In this document: positions 32,386 through 41,877 of the stretch, in pieces | Position numbering within the stretch: position 1 is the stretch's first letter | Layout: every line of letters begins with the position of its first letter | DNA from: DAIOEK01 sp963708715 | Lineage (GTDB): Bacteria > Chloroflexota > Anaerolineae > Anaerolineales > Anaerolineaceae | Direction of reading: 5' to 3' | DNA: 64,000 nt | NCBI GenBank assembly: GCA_963708715.1 | Contig: CAVPSU010000001.1 | Location: forward strand, 1,240,001 to 1,304,000 | Notes under the pieces: model-generated | What the model saw: only the letters and a program-made list of their open reading frames with translations | What the model was told of the DNA's origin: nothing | Database searches by the model: none | Made by a program: the position numbers and the translations under genes

Positions 32386-33480
32386 TTAGATCACTATTTT
32401 GCCAGTTTCGTCCGTCTCATAGCCCGAAAAGCTACCGATAAATTCTCGGGCTTCATCGGATTGCAGCCAGCCGATAAACCCATTTAGCGGTTCCAGGTTT
32501 GCTTTATCCAAATTCATAACCAGATCATAACGCTCCCTCGTCAATAATTGAAAATTCAGACCGAAAGATCTCGCGGCTGATTCTAAACCGATACCGGCGT
32601 CCGCTCTCCCTTCCGCAATTTCCCGGGCAACATCCAGATGCGTCGCTTTTTCCTGATCATAACCAGCAATGGAACCTGTTTGGATAGTCAGACTGGCTAA
32701 TTGCGCATCCAGCCATACCCTGGTTCCGGATCCATTTTGCCGATTGATCATTCTGATGCCAGACCGGGTCAGGTCAGATAAGGAGTGCAGCTCTTTTGGG
32801 TTGCCCGCTTGTGTGATCAATCCCAATCGACGGTGAGCGAACGTGATCACCCGAACCAGTTTGGAGGGCATCAGCTTTTTGATATATGGAAGGTTGTAGC
32901 TATCGGATTCTGCATCCCATAAATGGCATCCAGCGAGATCTGCGTTACCCTGAGCGAGAGCCATCAACCCCGACATACTTCCCGCCACCTGGACCAGCAA
33001 TCGTGTTCCGGAAAGATTGGCAGGCATTTTTTCTGCCAGTGAGTTCACTACGGTATCGCTGCTGCCTACCATCCGGATCACGTTTTCGGAACTTACTACC
33101 GAAGTTGTATCCAGAATTCGCCAATGCTCCGAAGCCAATGTCAGCGCTTCTGTGATCTCATTCAACGTATATCCGCCGGTCACACATTCGAGCAAGAATT
33201 GTTCTGTCCGAATTACGAGACTCGCTTTCCTGAGATTACCTTTGACCTGGAATTCACGGATACTGGCGTCAAGGACGACGGTTCCCTTACCGGGTTGACT
33301 GATCACCAGTCCACTTTGCGCCAGTAAATTATAAGCATGCTGGACAGTACCGGGAGTGCAATGCCATTGAACACTCATTTCGCGTACACCCGGTAGTTTT
33401 GTACCGGGTTTGAGGGTACCTGAATAAATATCTTCTCGAATCTGATCCACAATTTTCTGGTAGGTAGACTGCTCATTCAT
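32386..33480 (-). CDS. GntR-type HTH regulator fused to a periplasmic-binding-like domain
   Basis: A 364-residue transcription regulator. Residues 1-75 are a GntR winged helix (KIVDQIREDIYSGTLKPGTKLP, then TPGTVQHAYNLLAQSGLVIS). Residues 125-364 form a PBP-like ligand domain (MVGSSDTVVNSLAEKM, MINRQNGSGTRVWLDAQL, IAEGRADAGIGLESAAR), the domain also used by molybdate-linked regulators of the ModE-substrate-binding type. The ligand domain resembles TupA-like oxyanion binders, and the gene faces tupC tail to tail, so control of tungstate or molybdate uptake is the obvious hypothesis. There is no ribosome-binding site; TATACT lies exactly six bases before ATG 33480. Confidence 0.83.
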   Translation of the reverse strand: MNEQSTYQKIVDQIREDIYSGTLKPGTKLPGVREMSVQWHCTPGTVQHAYNLLAQSGLVISQPGKGTVVLDASIREFQVKGNLRKASLVIRTEQFLLECVTGGYTLNEITEALTLASEHWRILDTTSVVSSENVIRMVGSSDTVVNSLAEKMPANLSGTRLLVQVAGSMSGLMALAQGNADLAGCHLWDAESDSYNLPYIKKLMPSKLVRVITFAHRRLGLITQAGNPKELHSLSDLTRSGIRMINRQNGSGTRVWLDAQLASLTIQTGSIAGYDQEKATHLDVAREIAEGRADAGIGLESAARSFGLNFQLLTRERYDLVMNLDKANLEPLNGFIGWLQSDEAREFIGSFSGYETDETGKIVI

Positions 33481-33486
33481 GGTTAA

Positions 33487-33492
33487 AGTATA
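33487..33492 (-). promoter_or_regulatory. -10 box of a leaderless promoter (GntR/PBP regulator)
   Basis: On the minus strand TATACT is followed by TTAACC and ATG 33480, a six-base gap, with no Shine-Dalgarno sequence. Confidence 0.6.
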
Positions 33493-33660
33493 GCGCAGAT
33501 CAACTTGGATCCGTATCCTGGAACTAGCTTTCCACGAAAAGGAATAACGAAAACGTCACTGACATCCGTCTTTCTGTATTCTAGTTAGTCCCATAAGGGG
33601 TTACACAGTTGAGTCATATAATAGATATGTCAGATTTCCATCAAGAAAAGGGGAACTTCC

Positions 33661-34665
33661 ATGCAGATCACACCTACCTACCCGGCAGCAGCAAATCGCT
33701 ATGACCAGATGCAGTACAACCGCTGTGGGAAAAGCGGAATTCGCCTTCCTGCTATTTCACTTGGCTTATGGCACAACTTTGGCGGAGTGGATTCGTTCGA
33801 AACAGGACGAGCGATCGTACGACGTGCATTTGACCTGGGTGTCACCCATTTTGACCTGGCTAATAACTACGGTCCGCCATACGGTTCTGCCGAAGAAACC
33901 TTTGGGCAGATCTACGCCAGGGACCTTCGACCATACCGCGATGAGTTAATCATTTCTTCGAAAGCGGGTTGGGATATGTGGCCAGGTCCATACGGAAATT
34001 GGGGGTCTCGCAAGTATTTGATCGCTTCCCTTGACCAATCGTTGAAACGTATGGGACTGGAGTATGTGGACATCTTCTATCACCACCGCCCGGACCCTGA
34101 TACTCCGATTGAAGAAACCATGGGGGCGCTCGATCAAATCGTTCGCTCAGGGAAAGCACTTTATGTTGGCATCTCTCAATATGGACCAGTGCAGACGACT
34201 AAAGCCGTCAAAATCCTTCGCCAGATGGGGACACGATTATTGATCCATCAACCAAATTACAATTTGATCGATCGCTGGGTGGAAGATGGTCTGTTGGATG
34301 TCTTATCCCAGGAGGGAGTGGGGGCTATTGTTTTCTCGCCGCTGGCTCAAGGATTATTAACCAACCGATATCTGAATGGTATACCGGAGGGTTCACGTGC
34401 CGCTCGCCGTGTATCCTATCTGCGCCCTGAAGAAGTGACCGACGAGCTTGTCAAAAAAGTTCGCAAACTGGATGTCATCGCCCAGAAGCGAGGTCAGACC
34501 ATGGCACAGATGGCATTAGCCTGGGTCCTCCGGCAACCAGTGGTCACATCTGCCCTGGTGGGAGCCAGTTCGATTGAACAAATCGAAACGAATGTCGCCG
34601 CCCTGCAGAACCTTGAATTTAGTTTTGAAGAATTGCGGGCGATCGACGAGGTTATTGTCGGCTGA
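33661..34665 (+). CDS. Aldo/keto reductase (L-glyceraldehyde 3-phosphate reductase-like)
   Basis: A 334-residue NADPH-dependent aldo/keto reductase of the YghZ group. RCGKSGIRLPAISLGLWHNFGG is the characteristic opening. Catalytic tetrad residues: Asp in THFDLANNYGPPYG (also Tyr), Lys in LIISSKAGWDMWPGPYG, and His in VDIFYHHRPDPDTPI. The FSPLAQGLLTNRYL segment and the C-terminal ALVGASSIEQIETN cofactor loop are present, so it should be active. Methylglyoxal or triose-phosphate detoxification is the usual role. AAGGGGA precedes ATG 33661, and TATAAT at 33617-33622 is a likely -10. Confidence 0.92.
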   Translation: MQITPTYPAAANRYDQMQYNRCGKSGIRLPAISLGLWHNFGGVDSFETGRAIVRRAFDLGVTHFDLANNYGPPYGSAEETFGQIYARDLRPYRDELIISSKAGWDMWPGPYGNWGSRKYLIASLDQSLKRMGLEYVDIFYHHRPDPDTPIEETMGALDQIVRSGKALYVGISQYGPVQTTKAVKILRQMGTRLLIHQPNYNLIDRWVEDGLLDVLSQEGVGAIVFSPLAQGLLTNRYLNGIPEGSRAARRVSYLRPEEVTDELVKKVRKLDVIAQKRGQTMAQMALAWVLRQPVVTSALVGASSIEQIETNVAALQNLEFSFEELRAIDEVIVG

Positions 34666-34696
34666 CTTGTGCCGTGACAACTTATGAAGGATATGA

Positions 34697-35389
34697 ATGG
34701 AAACAACTCTGACCTTTTTTGGGCATGCCGCTTTTAAAATTCAGACATCAGGCAATACCATCTTCATAGACCCATTTCTAAAGGGCAATCCAGCCTCCCC
34801 GGTCAAGCCGGAGGAGGTGAAGACGGATTACATTGTCGTAACCCATGGACACAGCGATCATGTAGGGGATACGGTTTCCATTGCCTTGCGGACGAGAGCG
34901 ACTGTAATCAGTAACGCTGAGATTTGTGACTGGCTTGAAACCAAGGGTGTGAAAACCCACGCTCAACATCTGGGTGGTGGTTTTCATTATCCATTTGGCT
35001 ATCTAAAGCTAACCTTCGCCCTGCACGGATCTGGGATTGACTCTGCTGGTGGCGCATATGGTGGCAATCCTGCTGGAATATTATTAACCACTCTGGAAGG
35101 TAAGAAAATCTATCACGCGGGAGATACAGGTTTGTTCGGGGATATGCGCTTGATCGGCGAAGAGGGTATCGATGTCGCCATCTTGCCGATTGGGGATAAT
35201 TACACCATGGGACCCGATGATGCGTTGCGGGCAGTCAAACTTATCCAGCCCAAGGTGGTGATCCCGATCCACTATAATACTTTCCCCCTATTGAAGCAGG
35301 ATGTGACAGCCTGGAAAGATCGAGTTGAAGCTGAAACCGACTGCCGTGTGATCATCCTCCAGCCTGGTGATTCCCATTCACTTGGATAG
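34697..35389 (+). CDS. Metal-dependent hydrolase, UPF0173 family (metallo-beta-lactamase fold)
   Basis: A 230-residue hydrolase. VVTHGHSDHVGD is the HxHxDH zinc motif. GHAAFKIQTSGNTIFIDPFLKGNP opens the family fold, YHAGDTGLFGDMRLIGE supplies a bridging Asp, and IPIHYNTFP a last His. UPF0173 proteins are widespread, of unknown substrate; some are lactonase- or phosphodiesterase-like. AAGGAT lies six bases before ATG 34697. It starts 31 bases after the aldo/keto reductase and probably shares its transcript. Confidence 0.9.
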   Translation: METTLTFFGHAAFKIQTSGNTIFIDPFLKGNPASPVKPEEVKTDYIVVTHGHSDHVGDTVSIALRTRATVISNAEICDWLETKGVKTHAQHLGGGFHYPFGYLKLTFALHGSGIDSAGGAYGGNPAGILLTTLEGKKIYHAGDTGLFGDMRLIGEEGIDVAILPIGDNYTMGPDDALRAVKLIQPKVVIPIHYNTFPLLKQDVTAWKDRVEAETDCRVIILQPGDSHSLG

Positions 35390-35466
35390 GATTGTCCAGA
35401 ATAAAAAACTTGACAAACCCATCCGGATGCCAGATTTATTTTTTCCCAAGAACTTACACTGTTATA

Positions 35467-35802
35467 TCACTCGAGGAAATAAGGGTGTTTCGAATTTAGA
35501 AAAGCCAGGCGGAAATTGTGTAATTCTGCCAGCATTACTCCACTTTTTACCGCCGGGTCGTTCAGCATGATCTCTCTGGCGTGCGATTCGTCCCGTGCAG
35601 AAAAGATCACCACGCCAAGACTGCTGTTGTCTCGGGTTTCCGTCCTGCCGGCTAATAAAAGCAAATTCTCTTCTTCCAATTTTTCCAGGTAAGTAAAATG
35701 CTCATCAATGATGGCGTCTTCCGCGGGTGTCGAACGAGTCAACATTTCTGATCTGGAAGGTGTGAGGCGATACAAAAAACAGTTTCGGATTGCCATAGTC
35801 AT
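35467..35802 (-). CDS. YciI-like protein
   Basis: A 111-residue single-domain protein of the YciI/muconolactone-isomerase-like ferredoxin fold. The pattern IIDEHFTYLEKLEEENLLLLAGRTE contains the His-Asp pair region usual for the family, and SARDESHAREIMLNDPAVKSGVMLAELHNFRLAF its C-terminal half. Function is unknown for most members. Its start overlaps the rsgA stop by four bases, so it is the last gene of the maf-PBP-rsgA unit. The region after it to guaA's side is unremarkable; no terminator was seen between it and the convergent hydrolase gene. Confidence 0.78.
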   Translation of the reverse strand: MTMAIRNCFLYRLTPSRSEMLTRSTPAEDAIIDEHFTYLEKLEEENLLLLAGRTETRDNSSLGVVIFSARDESHAREIMLNDPAVKSGVMLAELHNFRLAFLNSKHPYFLE

Positions 35803-36710
35803 TCCCCAAACCGCAGTCTGAGATACGAGTCATATCGCGCAGGGTGGATCTGCCCATTTTCCACCGCTTTCTTAACAGCACAGTTCGGTTCATGCTGGTG
35901 AGTACAGTCGGAGAAGGCGCAGTGTTCAACCAATGGTCGAATCTCGGGGAAATAGCCATCCAATTCTTCCGGTTGGGTATCCCATAAAGCCAGTGATTTT
36001 AAACCGGGTGTATCCACCACAAATCCGCCATCCGCAAGACTGAACATTTCACGGACCACGGTTGTATGTTTCCCCTTCCCGGTAAGATCGCTAACCTCGC
36101 GTGCAGCCAACCCGAGCCCAGATTGAACCGCATTTAATAAGCTGGATTTACCGACGCCTGAGGGACCGGAGAAAGAGGTCAGCTTATTGACCAGGAGTTC
36201 CCGTAACTCATTGATGCCCAGATCTATCTTGGTGGAAGTGTAAAGGACAGGATAACCGACCTGAGAATAAAACCCAAACTGTGCTTTCGCTCTTTCTATC
36301 CCGATTAGATCCACTTTATTAAACACAATGACGGGTGGAATTTCCTGTTTTTCCGCAATGACCAAAAATCGATCAAGCATTCTCAAATGGGGGAGCGGAT
36401 CAGCGCAGGCAAAGATCAACACCAGTTGATCGACATTGGATAACAGGATCTGACGATGGATACCACGGGGGGTCGGGTCTAACCGAACTAACATACATCG
36501 GCGAGGCAGAATACTTTCGATCATGCCTTTGTAAGGTTCGTGAAGAGTGAATTCAACATGATCGCCCACAGAGATGAGATCGCTATGTTCGTACGTTCGT
36601 TTTAGTTTTCCACGTAACTGGCAGGTGACAATATTTCCGCCAGAGTTTACAGTCACAAAGCCAGATTGCATTCGGGTAACCACACCCTCGTATATTGCAT
36701 TCTCTTCCAT
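35799..36710 (-). CDS. rsgA: Ribosome small-subunit-dependent GTPase A
   Basis: A 303-residue circularly permuted GTPase that checks late 30S maturation. An N-terminal OB domain (ITVNSGGNIVTCQLRGKLKRT type sequence) precedes G4 VIVFNKVDLI, G1 SGPSGVGKSSLLNAV and G3 VVDTPGLKSL, in the permuted order. The C-terminal zinc module has CAFSDCTHQHEPNCAV. GTPase activity is expected only with the 30S subunit. It starts five bases after the PBP stop and overlaps the YciI-like gene, so it is in an operon with a cell-wall enzyme and maf. Confidence 0.94.
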   Translation of the reverse strand: MEENAIYEGVVTRMQSGFVTVNSGGNIVTCQLRGKLKRTYEHSDLISVGDHVEFTLHEPYKGMIESILPRRCMLVRLDPTPRGIHRQILLSNVDQLVLIFACADPLPHLRMLDRFLVIAEKQEIPPVIVFNKVDLIGIERAKAQFGFYSQVGYPVLYTSTKIDLGINELRELLVNKLTSFSGPSGVGKSSLLNAVQSGLGLAAREVSDLTGKGKHTTVVREMFSLADGGFVVDTPGLKSLALWDTQPEELDGYFPEIRPLVEHCAFSDCTHQHEPNCAVKKAVENGQIHPARYDSYLRLRFGE

Positions 36711-36715
36711 TCAGC

Positions 36716-38935
36716 CTACTTGCGTTTCTTGGGAGTCGCTGATGGTTCGGCGGTGGCAACACTTCCAGGTATGGTTGGTGTGTCAGTTACATAATAGGTG
36801 GTTTCCCATGGGTAGGTGCGGCTGATCTGCCCATTGAAGTATAGTTCGATGATCCTTCGGAAGATCGGAGCCGCCCAATCACTTCCTTCGCCTTGATACT
36901 CCAACATAACCACCACCGCGATATCTGGTCGGGCCGGATTTTTTGCATCGGTATAACCGGCGAACCAGGCATGGGTCTGATCGCCCACGGATGTCTCAGC
37001 AGTGCCTGTCTTGCCATAGATCGGAATTTGCATTCCGGTGAAGGTGCGATGAGCTGTACCGCGCGGTGCAGCAACCACCATACGCATGGCTTCCTGGATT
37101 ACTTTCAGGTTCTCCGGAGTGACCGGTAATTTGCCTCGTACTTTTGGAGCAAATTCGAAGGAAGGGTCGCCGTCAGGCGGGGCGATCTTCTCGATGATCT
37201 GGGGAGTATATAAAGTCCCACCATTGCCAACTGCAGCCACGAAGTCTGCAACCTGTAAGGGAGTGACCAACAATGTGCCCTGTCCGATGGCGATGTTTGT
37301 TGCATCACCTTCAGTCTCGACTGTTGGAATATTGCCCACGTCTTCTGCGACTGCTTCAATTCCGGTTGCTGAACCCAAACCGAAACCTCTCGACATATCT
37401 GGAATAGCCGTTCCGAGACCTTTTCGATACAGATCCAATCCGATATGCCAGAACCAGGGATTGCAAGAACGCATTAAAGCCTCTTGAAGGTTCAGCATAC
37501 CGGAGGCGGCAAAGCCTTTTTTGAAAGTCCAGTCATCCAGTGTTAATCCGGGAACCTCAGTAAATTGGGAGGTGCAGTTATACGTACTCTCTTTGGTATA
37601 GGTTTTACTCTCGAGGGCAGCAGCCATCGTGAGAAATTTAAATACCGAACCGAGTGGATACTGCCCCTGGGTGGCCCGATTCACCAACGGCTGCCTGGTG
37701 TCAGACAGGGATTGTGATAGAAATTGAAAATTGACATTATTCGGATCAAACAAATTGGGGTCGTAATCTGGTACGGAAGCCATGGCAAGGACTCTACCGG
37801 TGTCTCGTTCCAGGACAACTGCTGAACCTGCAAAACCCGCCAGAGCCTGTTGGACGCCAACCTGCAGGTTCTTATCCAGAGTCGTGTATATCGATTGAGA
37901 TTTTGTGGGTTCCACCGAAGCCAATCGGGTAACGATCTGACCTTGTGGGTCTATGACATAGAGATTTCCTCCATGTGTACCGGCTAATTTATCTTCTCCC
38001 CAACCTTCGATCCCGGAAACGCCCACCTTCTCATCGCCAAGATATCCCTTGCGTCGATATTCTTCCAATTCTTCCGCAGGTACCAATTGAACGTAGCCGG
38101 TTATTTGAGGAGCGACTCCGCCATCATAATAGAATCTTGTTTTATATGGTGAAACTTCGACTCCGCTTGTATTGGACAATGCACCTGCAAAATCCAGATA
38201 GCGGTCATTGGTAGTCTCACCTACCATAATGTAATAATTCTCTGTTCCAAAATACCGGGAGCGAATCCAGGGGGCAGGAATGCCTGTCATCCTGGATAAC
38301 CAGAGCAGCAGGTTTCCCTCATCATCAGGCAGAATTTTCGACGGTACCAAACCCAGTGCTACCGCATCCGTTTGCGCTGCAATGGCACTTTCGTTACGGT
38401 CGTATATATTTCCACGAGCCGGGATCTTTACATCGAGGGAGAGCCTGTTTCCACCCTTTAGTTCCGGCAGAATCAATCCATCTTCCCACTCAACCAGCCA
38501 ATACCCCTTCTCCTGGTCTAAATACATTAATATATCCCGTTGGATCTCACCTAATAATACGGTCTTGTAGATGACTCGATACGCTACTTGTGACCTGGTT
38601 GGATCTATCAGGCTGGAGAGGATGGTGAAATCCATGCTTTGCATGGTCATATTGATTGCAGTGTCTTGATACTTCTTGGTGAAATCATCCAGGGTAATGG
38701 CATCTTTGCTCAACTGGGTTAAGATGCTATACATCTTGGAATAGTCTTCCGCTTTCCAAGCATCCAGGAAAAATTTAGCGGCAGATTCCGGGTCAGGAAC
38801 GCGAGTTGTAAGAACCATCGGTGTTGGAAGGCTATTGACAGGCTGTATCACCCCTTGAATAGGTGATACGCCGGCATTGGGTGAGCATCCTGTGATCAAA
38901 AAAATCAGGATGAAAAGTATTCGCCACAATTTCAT
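36716..38935 (-). CDS. Class B penicillin-binding protein with NTF2-like domain, lipoprotein signal
   Basis: A 739-residue peptidoglycan transpeptidase. The first 20 residues end in LITGC, a lipobox, so it appears lipid-anchored, where most class B PBPs have an uncleaved helix. Residues 45-150 resemble the MecA/PBP2a NTF2-like domain (SAAKFFLDAWKAEDYSKMYSILT). The PBP dimer domain follows (GNIYDRNESAIAAQ), then the transpeptidase with SxxK in YPLGSVFKFLTM, SxN in MRSCNPWFW and KTGT in YGKTGTAETSV. All catalytic motifs are intact. AGGAGA precedes ATG 38935. The architecture is that of MecA/PBP3-type low-affinity enzymes, but resistance cannot be inferred. The C-terminus ends in a Thr/Pro/Lys-rich tail. 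Confidence 0.92.
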   Translation of the reverse strand: MKLWRILFILIFLITGCSPNAGVSPIQGVIQPVNSLPTPMVLTTRVPDPESAAKFFLDAWKAEDYSKMYSILTQLSKDAITLDDFTKKYQDTAINMTMQSMDFTILSSLIDPTRSQVAYRVIYKTVLLGEIQRDILMYLDQEKGYWLVEWEDGLILPELKGGNRLSLDVKIPARGNIYDRNESAIAAQTDAVALGLVPSKILPDDEGNLLLWLSRMTGIPAPWIRSRYFGTENYYIMVGETTNDRYLDFAGALSNTSGVEVSPYKTRFYYDGGVAPQITGYVQLVPAEELEEYRRKGYLGDEKVGVSGIEGWGEDKLAGTHGGNLYVIDPQGQIVTRLASVEPTKSQSIYTTLDKNLQVGVQQALAGFAGSAVVLERDTGRVLAMASVPDYDPNLFDPNNVNFQFLSQSLSDTRQPLVNRATQGQYPLGSVFKFLTMAAALESKTYTKESTYNCTSQFTEVPGLTLDDWTFKKGFAASGMLNLQEALMRSCNPWFWHIGLDLYRKGLGTAIPDMSRGFGLGSATGIEAVAEDVGNIPTVETEGDATNIAIGQGTLLVTPLQVADFVAAVGNGGTLYTPQIIEKIAPPDGDPSFEFAPKVRGKLPVTPENLKVIQEAMRMVVAAPRGTAHRTFTGMQIPIYGKTGTAETSVGDQTHAWFAGYTDAKNPARPDIAVVVMLEYQGEGSDWAAPIFRRIIELYFNGQISRTYPWETTYYVTDTPTIPGSVATAEPSATPKKRK

Positions 38936-38944
38936 AAGGATCTC

Positions 38945-39622
38945 CTACGTAGATCCATTCCTATTTAAGATGGTTTGGTATACCAGACAATCGTATTCCA
39001 AATGACGTTGACAGGCTGCTGCAATATCTTCTTCCATTTTAACCCCTAAACGAGCCAGGTTATTCATCAGGTGACATAACGGCAAACCCATAACACTGGC
39101 ATAACAGCCTTGTAGCTGCTCAACGGGATGGAAACCGGCATGCTGAATTGCATACGCCCCTGCTTTGTCCATTGGATCGCCAGTTTTAATATAGGCGAGA
39201 ATTTCTGAATCATCATATGTACGCATAGGAACATCGGTGGAACAAAGATCTGTTACCACATCGTCGGAAAGAACACAGGCAATACTTATCGCTGTGAGAA
39301 CCCGGTGTGTTTTACCCCGAAGCGTGGTGAGCATCTCCTGCGCTTGCTGCTCGTCGCGTGGTTTGCCTAAAATTGCGTCACCATTAACCACAATCGTATC
39401 AGATGCAAGTACAAGCTGATTTTTTGGAAAGCCCATAGTCGCTGCCAGGGAGGTTGCTTTCCGTACTTTTGCTTCTGCAAGGCGGCGCACACATACTTCC
39501 GGTTGCTCAGATTCTAAAGGCGTTTCGTCGATGTTCACCGGTAGGACGATAAAAGATAATCCGCTCAACGTCAGCAATTCTCTCCGACGCGGGGAATTCG
39601 ATGCAAGTATGATCGAAGGCAT
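38945..39622 (-). CDS. maf: Maf-like nucleotide pyrophosphatase
   Basis: A 225-residue house-cleaning NTP pyrophosphatase. IILASNSPRRRELL is the Maf opening; VLASDTIVVNGDAILGKPRDEQQAQEML carries the catalytic Asp; the C-terminal half has DPMDKAGAYAIQHAG and GCYASVMGLPLCHL. It removes non-canonical or modified nucleotides and is linked to septation in some bacteria, which fits its position nine bases before a PBP gene. The sequence type fits dTTP/UTP pyrophosphatases (YhdE-like). It ends with an unusual 30-residue extension (DIAAACQRHLEYDCLVYQ). It diverges from xpt. Confidence 0.92.
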   Translation of the reverse strand: MPSIILASNSPRRRELLTLSGLSFIVLPVNIDETPLESEQPEVCVRRLAEAKVRKATSLAATMGFPKNQLVLASDTIVVNGDAILGKPRDEQQAQEMLTTLRGKTHRVLTAISIACVLSDDVVTDLCSTDVPMRTYDDSEILAYIKTGDPMDKAGAYAIQHAGFHPVEQLQGCYASVMGLPLCHLMNNLARLGVKMEEDIAAACQRHLEYDCLVYQTILNRNGST

Positions 39623-39711
39623 AATCGATTTTTGATTCTAACACAGACTTCCCCTATTATTTGGCATGCGTGTGTTGTAAAATGTCCATACATCTTTCCC
39701 GGAGGTCGATT

Positions 39712-40284
39712 ATGAAAGCATTGCAAGATCGCATACTGGCGAATGGTAAGTATTTGGGAAGGGGGATTCTCAAGGTTGACAGCTTTATCAATCACCAGGT
39801 GGAACCTGGATTAATGGACGCATGCGGTCAGGAATTCGCGCGGATCTTTAAGGACGTGAATCCAACCCGAGTATTGACCGCGGAAATCTCGGGGATCGCT
39901 CCTGCTTTAATGGCAGGCAAGTATTTGAACGTTCCTGTGGTGTATGCCCGTAAGACCAAACCGATCACCATGCCGGATACAGTGTACCTGACCGTCGCAC
40001 CTTCACACACCAAAGGAAATATGACGGAACTAATCGTCTCACCGGAATACCTTTCTGGTGGAGAAAGGGTCTTGATCATCGACGATTTCCTGGCATCCGG
40101 GGCGACGATCCTCGGGCTGGTCCGTTTAGCTCAAGCAGCTGGCGCTGTCCTGGTGGGGATTGGCGCGTTGATCGAGAAATCATTCGAAGGTGGACGTGAG
40201 GCACTTGCTCACCTGGAAGTACCCATCGTATCCCTCGTTTCCATCAGGCGCATGGATGAAACGGGGATCTATTTTAATGAATAA
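39712..40284 (+). CDS. xpt: Xanthine phosphoribosyltransferase
   Basis: A 190-residue purine salvage enzyme converting xanthine and PRPP to XMP. LGRGILKVDSFINHQVEPGLM matches the Xpt N-terminus, VLTAEISGIAPALMAG follows, and RVLIIDDFLASGATILGLV is the PRPP-binding motif. ATG 39712 has GGAGG seven bases upstream and matches homologues; the upstream open frame to 39661 is not coding. guaA begins ten bases after its stop, so the two make a salvage pair from xanthine to GMP. No purine riboswitch aptamer is visible in the 89 bases before it. Confidence 0.93.
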   Translation: MKALQDRILANGKYLGRGILKVDSFINHQVEPGLMDACGQEFARIFKDVNPTRVLTAEISGIAPALMAGKYLNVPVVYARKTKPITMPDTVYLTVAPSHTKGNMTELIVSPEYLSGGERVLIIDDFLASGATILGLVRLAQAAGAVLVGIGALIEKSFEGGREALAHLEVPIVSLVSIRRMDETGIYFNE

Positions 40285-40293
40285 ACGGATCGG

Positions 40294-41865
40294 ATGGAAC
40301 CTAGCCTGATGCCACAATCTTCAATTGCCATCCTTGACTTTGGGTCGCAGTACTCGCAATTAATTGCCCGCCGAGTACGTGAATGCGCGGTCTATTGCGA
40401 ACTCTTCCCCTGGGATTCATCACCCGAAAAAGTGAATTCCATCCATCCTGCCGGGTATATCCTGTCAGGAGGACCTAACTCGGTTTATGAGCCTGGTGCA
40501 CCACAAGTCCCGGCTTATGTCCTGGATTCTGGCCTGCCGATATTGGGGATCTGTTATGGCATGCAGACTTTGGCGCACAATCTCGGAGGAAAAGTAGCTC
40601 CTTCCAGTGAGCGGGAATTCGGTTTTGCTGAGATCGAAGTTCTTCATTCATCCCAATTCTTGACCGCTGGGAAATATCCAGTCTGGATGTCCCATGGCGA
40701 CCGGTTGGAAACCATTCCACCCGGTTTTGGTGTACTGGCTACCTCTCCGAATAGCCCATTTGCGGCAATCGGTGACGATTCTCGCAAGATCTATGGGGTT
40801 CAGTTCCATCCGGAGGTTCGCCATACTCCGTCCGGTAAAGAAATGCTGCGCCGGTTTGCCGTAGATGTTTGTAATGCGTCTACAACCTGGACGCCCGAAT
40901 CGATCATTTCTGCCAATATTGACCAGATCCGCGAAAATGTTGGGACATCCAGGGTGCTATCTGCTGTCAGCGGAGGAGTGGATTCCAGTGTGGCGACCGC
41001 TCTGGTGCATAAAGCAATTGGGAATCAACTTTCCGCGGTCTTTATTGACACCGGATTGCTTCGTCTCGGTGAGCGGGAACAGGTGGAAGCCGCCTTTTCG
41101 CAAAGTCAGGCAATGCAACTTCATACGATTGACGCGCGTATTAATTATATGGAGGCGCTGAAAGGCGTCACGGAACCGGAACAAAAGAGGAAGATAATCG
41201 GCGAATTGTTTATCCGGCTTTTTGAAAAAGAGGCATTAAACATCGGTGAACCACCTTTCCTGGTGCAGGGAACAATATATCCGGACGTGGTCGAATCCAG
41301 CGCCCCAGACCGTAACAAAGGCGATAAGATCAAAACCCACCATAACGTGGGCGGGTTGCCGGAAGACCTGAAATTTAAATTAGTAGAACCGCTGAGGTAC
41401 CTTTTTAAAGATGAAGTTAGACGGGTGGGTGAAGCGCTCGGGCTTCCAAAAGAGCTTGTCTGGCGGCAGCCCTTCCCGGGTCCGGGATTAGCGGTCCGTT
41501 GTTTGGGTGAGGTAACATCCGAGCGTGTCGATAAACTTCGTCTGGCTGATTTAATTTTTACGAGCGAGTTAGCAAATGCAGGACTACTCAATTTGAATGA
41601 GGATAGTAGTGAGGGTACGTCACAGGCGTTTGCTGTGTTGCTTCCGGTAAGATCGGTCGGCGTAATGGGTGACCAGCGGACGTATCAGGAAGCCATAGCG
41701 CTGAGAGCAGTGGCGACCGAAGATTTTATGACCGCAAACTGGGTAAAACTGCCTTATGAATTACTGGCAAAAATATCAAGTCGAATTGTGAATGAGGTTC
41801 GCGGAGTTAATCGGGTGGTGTATGACATCACAACAAAACCACCCGCAACGATTGAATGGGAATAA
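40294..41865 (+). CDS. guaA: GMP synthase (glutamine-hydrolysing)
   Basis: A 523-residue enzyme making GMP from XMP. The class I glutaminase domain has LPILGICYGMQTLAH with the catalytic Cys and GVQFHPEVRHTP with His and Glu. The ATP pyrophosphatase loop is LSAVSGGVDSSVATALV, and the C-terminal dimerisation domain has FPGPGLAVRCLGEVT and ends VVYDITTKPPATIEWE, exactly as in the family. Either ATG 40294 or ATG 40309 could be the start; homologues begin close to SSIAILDFGSQYSQ, which fits both. It shares a transcript with xpt. Confidence 0.96.
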   Translation: MEPSLMPQSSIAILDFGSQYSQLIARRVRECAVYCELFPWDSSPEKVNSIHPAGYILSGGPNSVYEPGAPQVPAYVLDSGLPILGICYGMQTLAHNLGGKVAPSSEREFGFAEIEVLHSSQFLTAGKYPVWMSHGDRLETIPPGFGVLATSPNSPFAAIGDDSRKIYGVQFHPEVRHTPSGKEMLRRFAVDVCNASTTWTPESIISANIDQIRENVGTSRVLSAVSGGVDSSVATALVHKAIGNQLSAVFIDTGLLRLGEREQVEAAFSQSQAMQLHTIDARINYMEALKGVTEPEQKRKIIGELFIRLFEKEALNIGEPPFLVQGTIYPDVVESSAPDRNKGDKIKTHHNVGGLPEDLKFKLVEPLRYLFKDEVRRVGEALGLPKELVWRQPFPGPGLAVRCLGEVTSERVDKLRLADLIFTSELANAGLLNLNEDSSEGTSQAFAVLLPVRSVGVMGDQRTYQEAIALRAVATEDFMTANWVKLPYELLAKISSRIVNEVRGVNRVVYDITTKPPATIEWE

Positions 41866-41877
41866 GTGGAGGTAATT

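Noticed and set aside
39623..39711. Purine riboswitch before xpt
   Set aside because: The short gap has no three-way-junction pattern and no terminator stem.
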